Shown piece by piece: positions 10,731 to 42,200 of a stretch of DNA of 64,000 bases. The notes under the pieces were generated by a model. The model saw only the letters and a list, made by a program, of their open reading frames with translations. It made no database searches and was not told where the DNA came from. The stretch is from the NCBI GenBank assembly GCA_947172415.1, contig OX359195.1:1860001-1924000 (forward strand), given 5' to 3'. Each line of letters begins with the position of its first letter. Position 1 is the stretch's first letter. Source of the stretch: Chondrosia reniformis (lineage: Eukaryota > Porifera > Demospongiae > Chondrillida > Chondrillidae). Made by a program: the position numbers and the translations under genes.

Positions 10731-11978
10731 TTAAAGATTCAGAAGCTTGTAATTGTAAGCTTTGAATAATGGAATGGAATCCAGTTTATGTTGAATTGAT
10801 TCCTTCACCTCTGGTGGCCAATTGATTAGTTTACTTGTATGAGATTCTTCAGTAAACACATGTGATGCACATTTACTGATGTAATCCTCTGAACATTGAA
10901 CCTCCAAAAATTCACAGAGTTTTATTATTTCTTCTCTTGGATTGTCTATGAGATCACTACAATGTATATCAATTGTCTTATCTGCTGCAGCCTTCACCTT
11001 TTCACTTGCAAAATAAAGTCGAAAATACTCCACTGCAGATCTACTTAATGCTGTTTTTGGAACTTGAAGCAATGATGTATTTTCTAAGCTTCTCATTTCT
11101 TTAAGTTTTTCTTTTAAACCATGTTTGTATACGGAGTCTGTTGCTATATTGTCATAGGGATTTCGTACTACTCTTATCACATAGATGTCAACCCTCAACT
11201 GCTTTTTTAGTATCCCAAATGTCTTACTAATATTGTAAGTCTTGTCATTTAGGAGCATTGACACGTGGGCGCCAGCTTTGTCTCCAATAATATCGATGTG
11301 GTCCTCAAATTGACCTTGCATCAAGTCTTCAAATAAAAGAGAGTAACCTTTCATACGTTCTGTTCTTGCTCTCATACTCCTAGCGTTCTTGATTGAACGA
11401 ATTGAACTATTGTATAGTGCTTTGAATATAACATCTCTTTGAATTGCTAATCGGCCTGTACGGAGTTTGGTCATCAGAAAGTATTCATCAGCTACAAGTA
11501 TATGAGGATGACCATCCAGTATGCTTCCCACAAAACTGTGACAACTTCGTGGCCACCCGACAAAGAGTAACAATTTCTTGACCGAATTAAATATGTCATT
11601 ATGAGTGTTTAGCGAGCGATCCTTCTGCAGTTGAACTGGAAGACTAGTGTTTAGCGAGTGATCCTCCTGCAGTTGAACTGGAAGACTAGTGTTTAGTGAG
11701 TGATCCTTATTCCGTTGAACTGGAGTGTTTAGCGAGTGATCTTTCTTCGGTTGAACTGGAGTGTTTAGTGAGTGATCCTTCTTCGGTTGAACTGGAATAG
11801 TGTTCAATGTCTCTGATAGATCCTGAACTGGAATACTAGTATTTAGCGAATGATCCTTCTTCAGAATACTTCTGGTCAATATTGAACGCTCTCCGATGAA
11901 TAGATTCGCAGAAAATAATAATAGTAGTAGTATAATGATGAGGGACAACAGATTAAACCTTACGGTTTTAAGCATCAC
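10731..11978 (-). CDS. Membrane-anchored sulfotransferase-like protein, array copy 3
   Basis: Single-exon frame of 415 aa: signal anchor at residues 8-28, then a stem with its own repeat arrangement (KKDHSLNT, RNKDHSLNT and QEDHSLNT variants). The catalytic domain has GWPRSCHS and RVVRNPYDNIATDS as the two PAPS-binding motifs. It shares the KHGLKEKLKEMRSLENTS segment with copy 4 and the TGRLAIQRDV segment with copy 1. That mosaic pattern suggests gene conversion between units. It lies 623 bp downstream of the stop of the intact WD40 exon set of unit 3. Confidence 0.85.
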   Translation of the reverse strand: MMLKTVRFNLLSLIIILLLLLFSANLFIGERSILTRSILKKDHSLNTSIPVQDLSETLNTIPVQPKKDHSLNTPVQPKKDHSLNTPVQRNKDHSLNTSLPVQLQEDHSLNTSLPVQLQKDRSLNTHNDIFNSVKKLLLFVGWPRSCHSFVGSILDGHPHILVADEYFLMTKLRTGRLAIQRDVIFKALYNSSIRSIKNARSMRARTERMKGYSLLFEDLMQGQFEDHIDIIGDKAGAHVSMLLNDKTYNISKTFGILKKQLRVDIYVIRVVRNPYDNIATDSVYKHGLKEKLKEMRSLENTSLLQVPKTALSRSAVEYFRLYFASEKVKAAADKTIDIHCSDLIDNPREEIIKLCEFLEVQCSEDYISKCASHVFTEESHTSKLINWPPEVKESIQHKLDSIPLFKAYNYKLLNL

Positions 11979-12600
11979 TGCACAAAAGGTTCTTGTTATG
12001 TGCAGAAGTGCGCGGCTTGAAGAGCATTTCTAAGACATCAGTGCACGTGATGTAATTATAAGATGGCAGATTCAAGCTTAAGTGTACGTATGTAACAGAG
12101 CAACTGAACTGCACAGATGAATCCCCAATTAGGGCAAAACATCCACATTGAAAGTTGATGTCCGCAGTTCTAGTAGGGAATTACTGTATAATGGTGCAAC
12201 TTAGTCTGGCTTGCTATCCCCTATACTTCCTGGGCTGCCGACGATAGCAAGCAGACAAGGTGCCGACTTAAATGCCACATTTCACTCGTTCGCTAACATC
12301 ACAATCGATTCATGTTTGTTATAACACTAGTACTCATTTTAGCAATTGACCACTAATTATTACTGATAGTTGTTTAAACGTTTTAAAGTTTTATGCATAT
12401 GCACAAGTGACATGCAAGATGCAAGGTTGGTATAATGAATACAGTAATACAACAGCATATGTATGCAATCAGCTCATAATTATTTACATCTATGCGCATA
12501 CATATATACCAGGTGATTCTTCCACAACGTGCATTAAATGTAGCAATTTTAAATGTACACACATCATAGTCTACTTCTCAATAAAAGAAAATGTTACATT
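11979..12600. other. Duplicated spacer upstream of sulfotransferase copy 3
   Basis: Matches 1548-2109 and the corresponding part of unit 4. It probably includes the promoter and 5' UTR of copy 3 and the 3' UTR of the WD40 exon set. No coding exon is seen. Confidence 0.55.
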
Positions 12601-14941
12601 TCAGAGTGATATTTGTCCAGGGTTCATCCTCCATACCCTAATAGTCCGATCAGCTGAACCAGTGAATATGTTATAGGAATTGGCAGCCACTGAATTAATT
12701 GCATATTTGGAGACAGTGACACTTCCTGTGAAATAGAAACAACAAAGTAAGAAGACTAAGTCTTAATACAATGTTTATCTTTATTGAGACCACTTCACAG
12801 TATTCAAACATACCTTAAGGTTACTAATTTTAACAGGTATTAATTTTAGAGAATTTAGCGAGCAATTCCATAATCGCTAAAAATTGTACCCGCAAAAAGT
12901 TGTCTTTGCAAATAAAAATGATCGCTAAGTTAGTACAGTAACAGGTTATTTCTGTGTCCCACTAATCCCCGTTTGAAACGTCTATCTCCAATATGTCTCC
13001 TCCGTCCGAGTCGTCTGTGCGTTCTCCTATGGGGTGCCGTTTGGGTCAATAATGAATGACAGATTTGACAGATTTGGTAAGGAAGCGTGGGAGTTGTTTC
13101 GTAGCGGCTATAGCGTATCGATCATAGCGATTGTTCCTTTCATGTCGCGCACGTAGTACTTCATTTACTGCACAGTCACTTTGATTTCAGTGTTGAGTTC
13201 TTATACTTGCTAATACACAACAGTAATCATAAAAATGGAAAATCGCTAAAATTAGTACCTGCCAAATACCAGCCTATTCTTAGTAGCTTAAGGTATATAT
13301 AACAAACATTTGTGTAAACATACAGTATTTCTCCCATAAAGCAGTCACTGTAGTATCTTGTATGTAGTAGTTATACCACACTCAAGTGTGATGCATAAGT
13401 GATATCTGCCCAAGATGGAAGGATATCACTTAGCTTCACACTTGAGTGTGGTATAATTAATATATATCACCTATGACTTGAATCAATTGTAAGGTGATGA
13501 TAAGTAAACAGAGTAGGCCTACTGGTGATATAACATTTATCACTAGTTCAAGTGTGAAATATAAGGTTTGTAACACCCCAGATATCACCCGGTTGCCCTG
13601 GTAACGTGATATATATGACAGATATTGGATTCAAACAGTTCCTTGTGTTTATTTTATGTTAACTAGCTTCTGCTTGAGCTGTAACTGTATATACGTACCA
13701 TATACGTAGAAATTTTCGTGGGTTTAATTTTCGTGGTTGAGGGGACCCACGAAAATGTCTACATATACGGTAGATTAAGATTAACTTGTATACCTATAAA
13801 TTGGATCTTGTTAGATTTAGTAGTGCCGGCCCAGACTTTCAGTTCTCCTCCTTTGCATCCACTAATGAGAGATCTGTTCTGAGGTAACCAGACTAATGAT
13901 GTAATGGGATTAGTCTGTGCTCCATCGATAGACTGAGTAATGAAGTAAAATGTGATTAGTCTCAGCAACTCATTTCTGTCAAAATCATCAAGTATAATAG
14001 GTACTTCAGCTGAATTGCTGGTTGGAAGACTAACATTTGATAATTTCATGTACCATGCAGGATTACTAAACATTTAATTGTGTATAATATTCCTATGTAG
14101 ACATTCAATAAGATTAAACTATATATAGTTGGTAAAGAGTGTTAAGCTGTTTATTCCGATAGCACTTGAGGATAACAGTACATTTAAACGGCACAATTAT
14201 ACTTGTAGTTCTACGTATATAAATGTGTTAGTATTAATCCTGTCACCTTCAGACAATAAGATTCAAGGGGCACCACATTCAAATGTCCAAGTGTATTATA
14301 ACCCATAATCATGTGACCTGTTCTGAAGGATCTTATTAGCCGAAGGTCATGTGATCAGCAGTACCTGAATGTTTGTATAGTTTTCTAGACTCCATAGCTT
14401 AATGGACACACCACAAGCACTGAATATGTTCTTATTCCAGAGTGCCATTGAAGACACTGGATCATAGTGAGGAGGACATAGGGTCTGAATGGGGAGCTAC
14501 AGTATATAGAGGAAGGATGGAGAGGGACTAGGATTGGGATAAAACTTCAACAAAGCCTTAGGAACAGAGATTTAAATTGCTGCAATATAAATTGCAACTT
14601 ACACAAGTCGACTCCTGATTGCCAAGAGATTCCAAAACAGTTTTGTAATCAAATATCTGATGAGATCAAAGAATAGCAAAATGCATGTGTATGAATTATA
14701 CATACCTGCCCTATATATTCAACATTGCAAACACTTGGTGATGGGCATATACATGATACATACATGTATGATTAATCAATAAATATTGTTACTATAATTT
14801 ACAGTTAGGATTTATATACACATGTACATATGACTAACCTTGATCCTTCTATCACGAGACCCAGTTACCATGACATCCTTTCCATATACAATGGACTGCA
14901 CTGGAGCTGCGTGGCCAGTTAAACGGCCAATACAAGACATT
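12601..14941 (-). CDS. Intact duplicate of the KIF21 3'-terminal WD40 exons (unit 3)
   Basis: Five exons, 14839-14941, 14603-14656, 14365-14496, 13794-13932 and 12601-12725, together 553 nt. They have the same lengths, phases and splice signals as the functional KIF21 exons 25-29, and the same TGA stop. They encode the last WD40 blades (GHAAPVQSIVYG, HYDPVSSMALW, SGCKGGELKVW, GSADRTIRVW). Only a few residues differ from the functional copy, for example E to K in YGKDVMVTGSRD and A to P in HYDP. No upstream exons accompany the set, so it is either a partial-duplication fossil that has not yet decayed or an alternative 3' cassette. Use as a cassette would need transcription past the first KIF21 poly(A) site and past sulfotransferase copy 4. 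I rate it structurally intact with unknown expression. Confidence 0.6.
12977..13335. mobile_element. Insertion inside the unit 3 intron, with a short transposase-like frame
   Basis: Unit 3 has about 350 bp here that units 1 and 2 lack; similarity resumes at AAAGCAGTCACTG. On the plus strand, 13054-13140 reads a short frame containing GKEAWELFRSGYSVSIIA, which has the look of the first helix-turn-helix of a DNA transposase. There is no complete transposase. The last part (from about 13290) is shared with unit 4, so some of this sequence may be ancestral and lost from units 1 and 2. Confidence 0.4.
13369..13458. repeat. Hairpin repeat in the unit 3 intron
   Basis: Inverted repeat with arms beginning TTATACCACACTCAAGTGTG and a loop of about 15 nt. 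Units 1 and 2 keep only a collapsed remnant of the ends (TTATACCACACTTAAGGGTG). Unit 4 lacks it, along with several hundred base pairs of intron. Confidence 0.75.
13696..13772. repeat. Short fold-back repeat next to WD40 exon, unit 3
   Basis: Unit 3 copy of the TTTTCGTGG fold-back described at 4623-4715, shortened in the left arm. Confidence 0.7.
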
Positions 14942-15116
14942 CTAAAGAGGATTCACAAATGTAATTCAATGGATATAGTTAGCCAATTGCAATATGATAC
15001 ATGATATATCATGTATTTAATGCATCAATTTCTCTAATATATAGTAATTAACCCTGGTGGAGTGTCTTATACATATTTAGGTGTTAATTTGATTGAAAGT
15101 CATACATGGAAAACAA

Positions 15117-16445
15117 TTAAAGATTCAAAAGCTTGTAATTGTAAGCTTTGAATAATGGAATGGAATCCAGTTTATGTTGAATTGATTCCTTCACCTCTGG
15201 TGGCCAATTGATTAGTTTACTTGTATGAGATTCTTCAGTGAATACATGTGATGCACATTTACTGATGTAATCCTCTGAACATTGAACCTCCAAAAATTCA
15301 CAGAGTTTTATTATTTCTTCTTTTGGATTGTCTATGAGATCACTACAATGTACATCAATTGTCTTATCTGCTGCAGCCTTCACCTTTTCACTTGCAAAAT
15401 AAAGCCGAAAATACTCCACTGCAGATTTACTTAATGCTGTTTTTGGAACTTGAGGCAATGATGTATTTTCTAAGCTTCTCATTTCTTTAAGTTTTTCTTT
15501 TAAACCATGTTTGTATACGGAGTCTGTTGCTATATTATCATAGGGATTTCGTACTACTCTTATCACATAGATGTCAACCCTCAACTGCTTTTTTAGTATC
15601 CCAAATGTCTTACTAATATTGTAAGTCTTGTCATTTAGGAGCATTGACACATGGGCGCCAGCTTTGTCTCCAATAATATCGATGTGGTCCTCAAATTGAC
15701 CTTGCATCAAGTCTTCAAATAAAAGAGAGTAACCTTTCATATGTTCTGTTTTTGCTCTCATAGTCCTAGTGTTCTTGATTGAACTAGTTGAACTATTGTA
15801 TAGTGCTTTGAATATAATATCTCTTTGAATTGGTAATTGGCCTTTACGGAGTTTGGTCATCAGAAAGTATTCATCAGCTACAAGTATATGAGGATGACCA
15901 TCCAGTATGCTTCCCACAAAACTGTGACAACTTTGTGGCCACCCGACAAAGAGTAACAATTTCTTGACCGAGTCAAATATGTCATTATGAGTGTTTAGCG
16001 AGCGATCCTTCTTCAGTTGAACTGGAATATTGTTTAGCGAGTGATCCTTCTTCGGTTGAACTGGAATAGTGTTTAGCGAGTGATCCTTCTTCGGTTGAAC
16101 TGGAATAGTGTTTAGCGAGTGATCCTTCTTCGGTTGAACTGGAATAGTGTTTAGCGAGTGATCCTTCTTCGGTTGAACTGGAGTGTTTAGTGAGTAATCC
16201 TTCTTCGGTTGAACTGGAAGAGTGTTTAGCGAGTGATCCTTCTTCAGTTGAACTGGAACAGTGTCCAATGTCTCTGATAGATCCTGAACTGGAATACTAG
16301 TGTTTAGCGAATGATCCTTCTTCAGAATACTTAAGCTTCTGGTCAATATTGAACGCTCTCCGATGAATAGATCGGCAGAAAATAATAATAGTAGTAGTAT
16401 AATGATGAGGGCCAACAGATTAAACCTTACGGTTTTAAGCATCAT
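15117..16445 (-). CDS. Membrane-anchored sulfotransferase-like protein, array copy 4
   Basis: Single-exon frame. I place the start at 16445, the MMLKTV start shared by all copies, giving 442 aa; the frame stays open 26 codons further upstream to 16523 without support. It has a signal anchor followed by the longest stem of the four: a 13-residue repeat (KKDHSLNTIPVQP) in near-perfect tandem, encoded by a 39-bp DNA repeat at about 16010-16245. The catalytic domain carries GWPQSCHS and RVVRNPYDNIATDS for PAPS binding. It lies 593 bp downstream of the KIF21 stop codon on the same strand, which was probably the ancestral arrangement before the block duplicated. Function is as for copy 1: sulfate transfer to an unknown acceptor in the secretory pathway. 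Confidence 0.85.
   Translation of the reverse strand: MMLKTVRFNLLALIIILLLLLFSADLFIGERSILTRSLSILKKDHSLNTSIPVQDLSETLDTVPVQLKKDHSLNTLPVQPKKDYSLNTPVQPKKDHSLNTIPVQPKKDHSLNTIPVQPKKDHSLNTIPVQPKKDHSLNNIPVQLKKDRSLNTHNDIFDSVKKLLLFVGWPQSCHSFVGSILDGHPHILVADEYFLMTKLRKGQLPIQRDIIFKALYNSSTSSIKNTRTMRAKTEHMKGYSLLFEDLMQGQFEDHIDIIGDKAGAHVSMLLNDKTYNISKTFGILKKQLRVDIYVIRVVRNPYDNIATDSVYKHGLKEKLKEMRSLENTSLPQVPKTALSKSAVEYFRLYFASEKVKAAADKTIDVHCSDLIDNPKEEIIKLCEFLEVQCSEDYISKCASHVFTEESHTSKLINWPPEVKESIQHKLDSIPLFKAYNYKLLNL
16005..16260 (-). repeat. Coding minisatellite in sulfotransferase stem, 39-bp period
   Basis: The block containing TGATCCTTCTTCGGTTGAAC repeats head to tail, mostly at 39-bp spacing, in frame with the 13-residue protein repeat. 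Shorter, rearranged versions of the same block occur in the other three copies (1190-1430, 7200-7440, 11610-11860). Copy number and order differ in each, as expected of replication slippage or unequal exchange. Confidence 0.85.
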
Positions 16446-17037
16446 GCACAAAAGGTAAAGACAACGTGATGTAATTATACGTATGAAACAGAGCAACTGA
16501 ACTGCGCACAGATGAATCCCCAATTAGGGCGAAAAATCCACATTGAATGTTGCATGATGTCTACAGTTCTAGTATGGAATTACTGTATAAGGGTGCAACT
16601 TTGTCTGGCTTCCAATTCCCCTACTTCCTTAGTCTGATGCAATCAGACCCAAAACTTACGCAATACTTGCTCCAGTACTTCCTGGCCCGCCGACGATAGC
16701 AAGCAGCTAGGTGTCGATTTAAATGCCTAATTTCACTCGTTCGCTAACACCACATTCGATTCATTGTTAACACTCATTTTAGCAATTGACCACTAATTAT
16801 TACTGATAGTTGTATATGAAACGTTTTAAAATTTTATGCATATGCACAAGTGACATGCAAGATGAAAGGTTGGTATAATGAATACAGTAATGTAACAGCA
16901 TCATTTCTGCAATCAGTTATTTACATCTATGCGCATACATATATACCAGGTGATTCTTCCACAATGTGCATTAAATGTAGCAATTTTAAATGTACACACA
17001 TCATAGTCTACTTCTCAATAAAAGAAAATGTTACATT
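16446..17037. other. Spacer between KIF21 stop and sulfotransferase copy 4
   Basis: Contains the KIF21 3' UTR and the presumed promoter of copy 4. It has the same organisation as the spacers in the other units. I see no exon and no clear poly(A) signal on the minus strand immediately after the stop. Confidence 0.5.
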
Positions 17038-39384
<22,347 letters not shown>

Positions 39385-39722
39385 TCTCCCCTTGTCAATT
39401 TGAATTTCGCATTCACAGGTTTCTAACTCATGATTAATAATCGATATTGTTTTCTTTTAAACTGCTAAATCGTCCCGGAAAATCGATATATCGATAATAT
39501 TTTCAAGTGTGGACCATGCTTCAAGCACCATATATAGCTATTACATATATAAGGCCGAGGTATACTAACCGTATATAGTCCTTACAGCCTTTACTTTATG
39601 TAAACATGCTGTTTAAAATAAAAAAAAGTTTTGTTTACATATACGTATATTTAAACTTACAGTTACATATCTCAAAAATACTTGATAGTTTGCATACATA
39701 CATCTATACATTACATGTATTA

Positions 39723-39850
39723 TAGATCAAGAGGAAGACAAAGATTCCCAAGATCAAGGAGAAAAAAGATTCCCAGGGTCGATCACTGATGAAGTGTGCA
39801 ATTCCCAGAAACAGCTGTCTGCCCAGTGGAGAAGAAAAGTATAAAGATGT
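39723..39850 (+). repeat. 5' half of the hammerhead-bearing repeat
   Basis: Contains a full hammerhead-like core: CTGATGA (39786-39792), GAAAC (39808-39812) and the palindromic ACAGCTGT leading to GTC (39817-39819). After the CCCAGTGGAGAAGAAAAG stretch it diverges. Confidence 0.6.
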
Positions 39851-40027
39851 CCCTATAGGGAACTATATAAACCTATGACAGCTTTGGATGAGGATATAAG
39901 AGTCTTTGCCTTTTACTTTTCTACTTCTCTACTGGGCTTTTTACTCTAAAGTAGATGTGTATATATATATATAGCATGTCATTAACGGTGCATTGATTAT
40001 TCATGCATTATGCATATGTATATAACA

Positions 40028-40138
40028 TGCAAAAGACTCCTGAATCTTCATCAAAAGCTCTCTCCAGGTTTAGTTCCCCTATAGGCTTTTTACAGAATAG
40101 GCATAGCATGTAGGAAAATGGTGTATTAGATTTTTCAT
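40028..40138 (+). repeat. 3' half of the hammerhead-bearing repeat
   Basis: AAAGACTCCTGAATCTTCAT to ATTAGATTTTTCAT matches the downstream half of 35750-35990. It lies about 180 bp after the 5' half at 39723-39850, so the two may be one element split by sequence decay. Confidence 0.6.
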
Positions 40139-40272
40139 ATATATACAGTGCAAGTATATATATATATATATATATCAATAAATCTAGCATATGCAAAATC
40201 AAATCAAAAAATTCATTTTTCGAATTACAGGATCCTGAAATATAATAGTTAAGACTGTGTGTGATAAAATGG

Positions 40273-41924
40273 TTACCCCTGACTTCTGGTCAAACGACCA
40301 ATCAGCAAATACCCAATGAAGAAGACAATGATTGCAAACAAAATAAAGTAGCACATTATTTTACAGTTCTGTGATGTCTGCTTGTTCATTTGCTGTACCC
40401 GACCAAAACTTCCCTTTATTAGAGCGGTGGCCGTTTCAAATAGATTAGACTGGAAGTGAGAATAAAACTGGAAAATATAGCATATATAATTAAGGCATGT
40501 AATAAGTAAATAATAGACAGTATAACTAAGAAAATTGAAAATAGTATTCACCAAACAAAACTCGTGGGGCATCAAACTATTTAGCCACTTTGTTGGGCTT
40601 TAATATATATATTCTTAATCTTAACGATTGAGGACACTTACCCTGAACATTATAAATATTATTATAATTATAATTATAACATTATAATTAGTTAACTAAA
40701 GCTTCCTGAACACCGCCCTTTGCAACCATCACAGGCAGCCCCTAAAAATATTGAAGACTTACGTACATTATCAGATATGTATTGATTTTGATTGTCTACA
40801 TCGTCCCTGATATCAACTGCAATCTGGAATGGAATTTACACTCGGTCACTGCACTTTGCATACTTGTATATACGTACATATAAAATACGTTTAGTGTTTC
40901 TTTTAGGGGGTTGGTAGGGAGAGGATTTATCCCTCCTTACCAACCCCCTAGGTAAATATTCCCTCCCCTTTTTGAGGAAAGTTAACAGTTATTATTGCAA
41001 AGAAACATTCTGAGGGTTATCCCCTCAATATTGTACCAGGACCCCTCCCCTTGAGATATTCCACATCCGTACTAAAAGAGCCACAATCCTTTAGTATTTA
41101 AGGTATAGATGCTTACAAAACACAGATATAATGCATCAATAATTAAGTTACTACTCACATTACGAAGTGTAGAGACCTTATTTCTTAAAGCTTCAGATCT
41201 TCGATCATTTTCAGCTTCCATTAACTCGTGCTGAGCAAGGTCTACAAATATATTACACGTATATATCATCATCATTAAACTCTGGATAATACCCCACCCA
41301 CTCATGTCTCCTGAGGAACACAATGAGCTAATGGGCGGAACCGGAAGTTCGCTAGCTCTGAACCAGAGTCTCCCCCTAGCAACTCTAAAAAGATGGTCGA
41401 GCCATTGACTTCGGTTACACCCATTAGCTCATTGTAATCCTCAGGGGACATGAAAGAGAACTTTAAGATCAGAAGCCGATCTAAAAGCATTGATATATCA
41501 TCAGCATATACTCTGGATATTACCTAGGCCCACTCTTCGCTTTTGGTGTATAATTACAGAGGAAATCTCTTAAATTTTCAAAAATAGACTTAAGAATCAT
41601 TTTATGAATTGTAATTAGCTAATTGTGACTTCATTTTGATTCATCCGTTTACATTTATACCACCCAACACTGAGTAGTTACCTTGGTTTATTTAGCAACT
41701 TAAAACCAGCGAGAAAATATACAGGTTTTAGAGAGATGATATTTATAAGTATATAAGGAGACGGAAGTACAAGAACCTTGAGTTTAGTTTAAATAATGAA
41801 TAAGGTACACTGTCTGATCAGTTTAAATTTACACTAAATCTATGAAATACCAACGTTTTAAACTGTATCACCATTAATGTTGTATATATCCTCTAAACTC
41901 ACTCGAGTAACTATTCCGCGACAT
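40273..41924 (-). CDS. BET1L: BET1/GS15-type Golgi SNARE
   Basis: Four exons, 41903-41924, 41159-41241, 40767-40823 and 40273-40449, with GT..AG ends and matching phases, give 112 aa, the usual BET1/BET1L size. The protein starts MSRNSYSNLAQHE. A Qc-SNARE helix follows (ENDRRSEALRNKVSTLRN, then IAVDIRDDVDNQNQYISDN), then SNLFETATALIKGSFGRVQQM with a conserved zero-layer-type Q (in DNQNQ). It ends with a C-terminal membrane anchor, CYFILFAIIVFFIGYLLIG. Role by family: target-membrane SNARE in ER-Golgi or intra-Golgi vesicle fusion. GS15 (BET1L) is slightly favoured over BET1 because of the LIKGSFGRVQQM segment, but the two are hard to separate by eye. An upstream ATG in another frame is ruled out by the splice phase. 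Confidence 0.85.
41302..41456. mobile_element. MITE in the first intron of the BET1-like gene
   Basis: Inverted repeats of about 45 bp: CATGTCTCCTGAGGAACACA and, on the other strand at the far end, CATGTCCCCTGAGGATTACA, both continuing with ATGAGCTAATGGG. About 155 bp with no coding capacity. Confidence 0.75.
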
Positions 41925-42200
41925 GTCTTCATCTACAGCAATATTTGTGATGACGTAAGGGAAAATTCCCCCAAGTCATTTAATTGTCCTATAGGCGGCC
42001 ATTTTGTGCCATTTAGTTAATCACGATCAATATCGTATATGTATATAATAGATGAACATTTCTATATATTCTGTTCATTCTAAAATGCAAAAAGCTTAAT
42101 CACATTCACATATAGCTACAAACATGCACTACATACATTGCAGAGTTAACTATGAAACTAAGAGTGGTTACAAATTACTTTCTGTCTCTCTCCACAATTT
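41925..42200. other. Short spacer between adhesion GPCR stop and SNARE start
   Basis: 276 bp. It must contain the GPCR 3' UTR and the SNARE promoter. I see no clear element. Confidence 0.5.

Larger units (their letters stand above)
39385..40272. other. Spacer between KIF21 start and BET1-like stop
   Basis: 888 bp without an exon that I can support. It should hold the KIF21 promoter and the 3' UTR of the SNARE gene. It also contains two fragments of the hammerhead-bearing repeat: 39723-39850 (core CTGATGA at 39786, GAAAC at 39808, GTC at 39817) and 40028-40138 (3' half only). Confidence 0.6.

Noticed and set aside
16446-16523. 26-codon N-terminal extension of sulfotransferase copy 4
   Set aside because: Not shared by the other copies; it would put a polar, unrelated leader before the conserved signal anchor.
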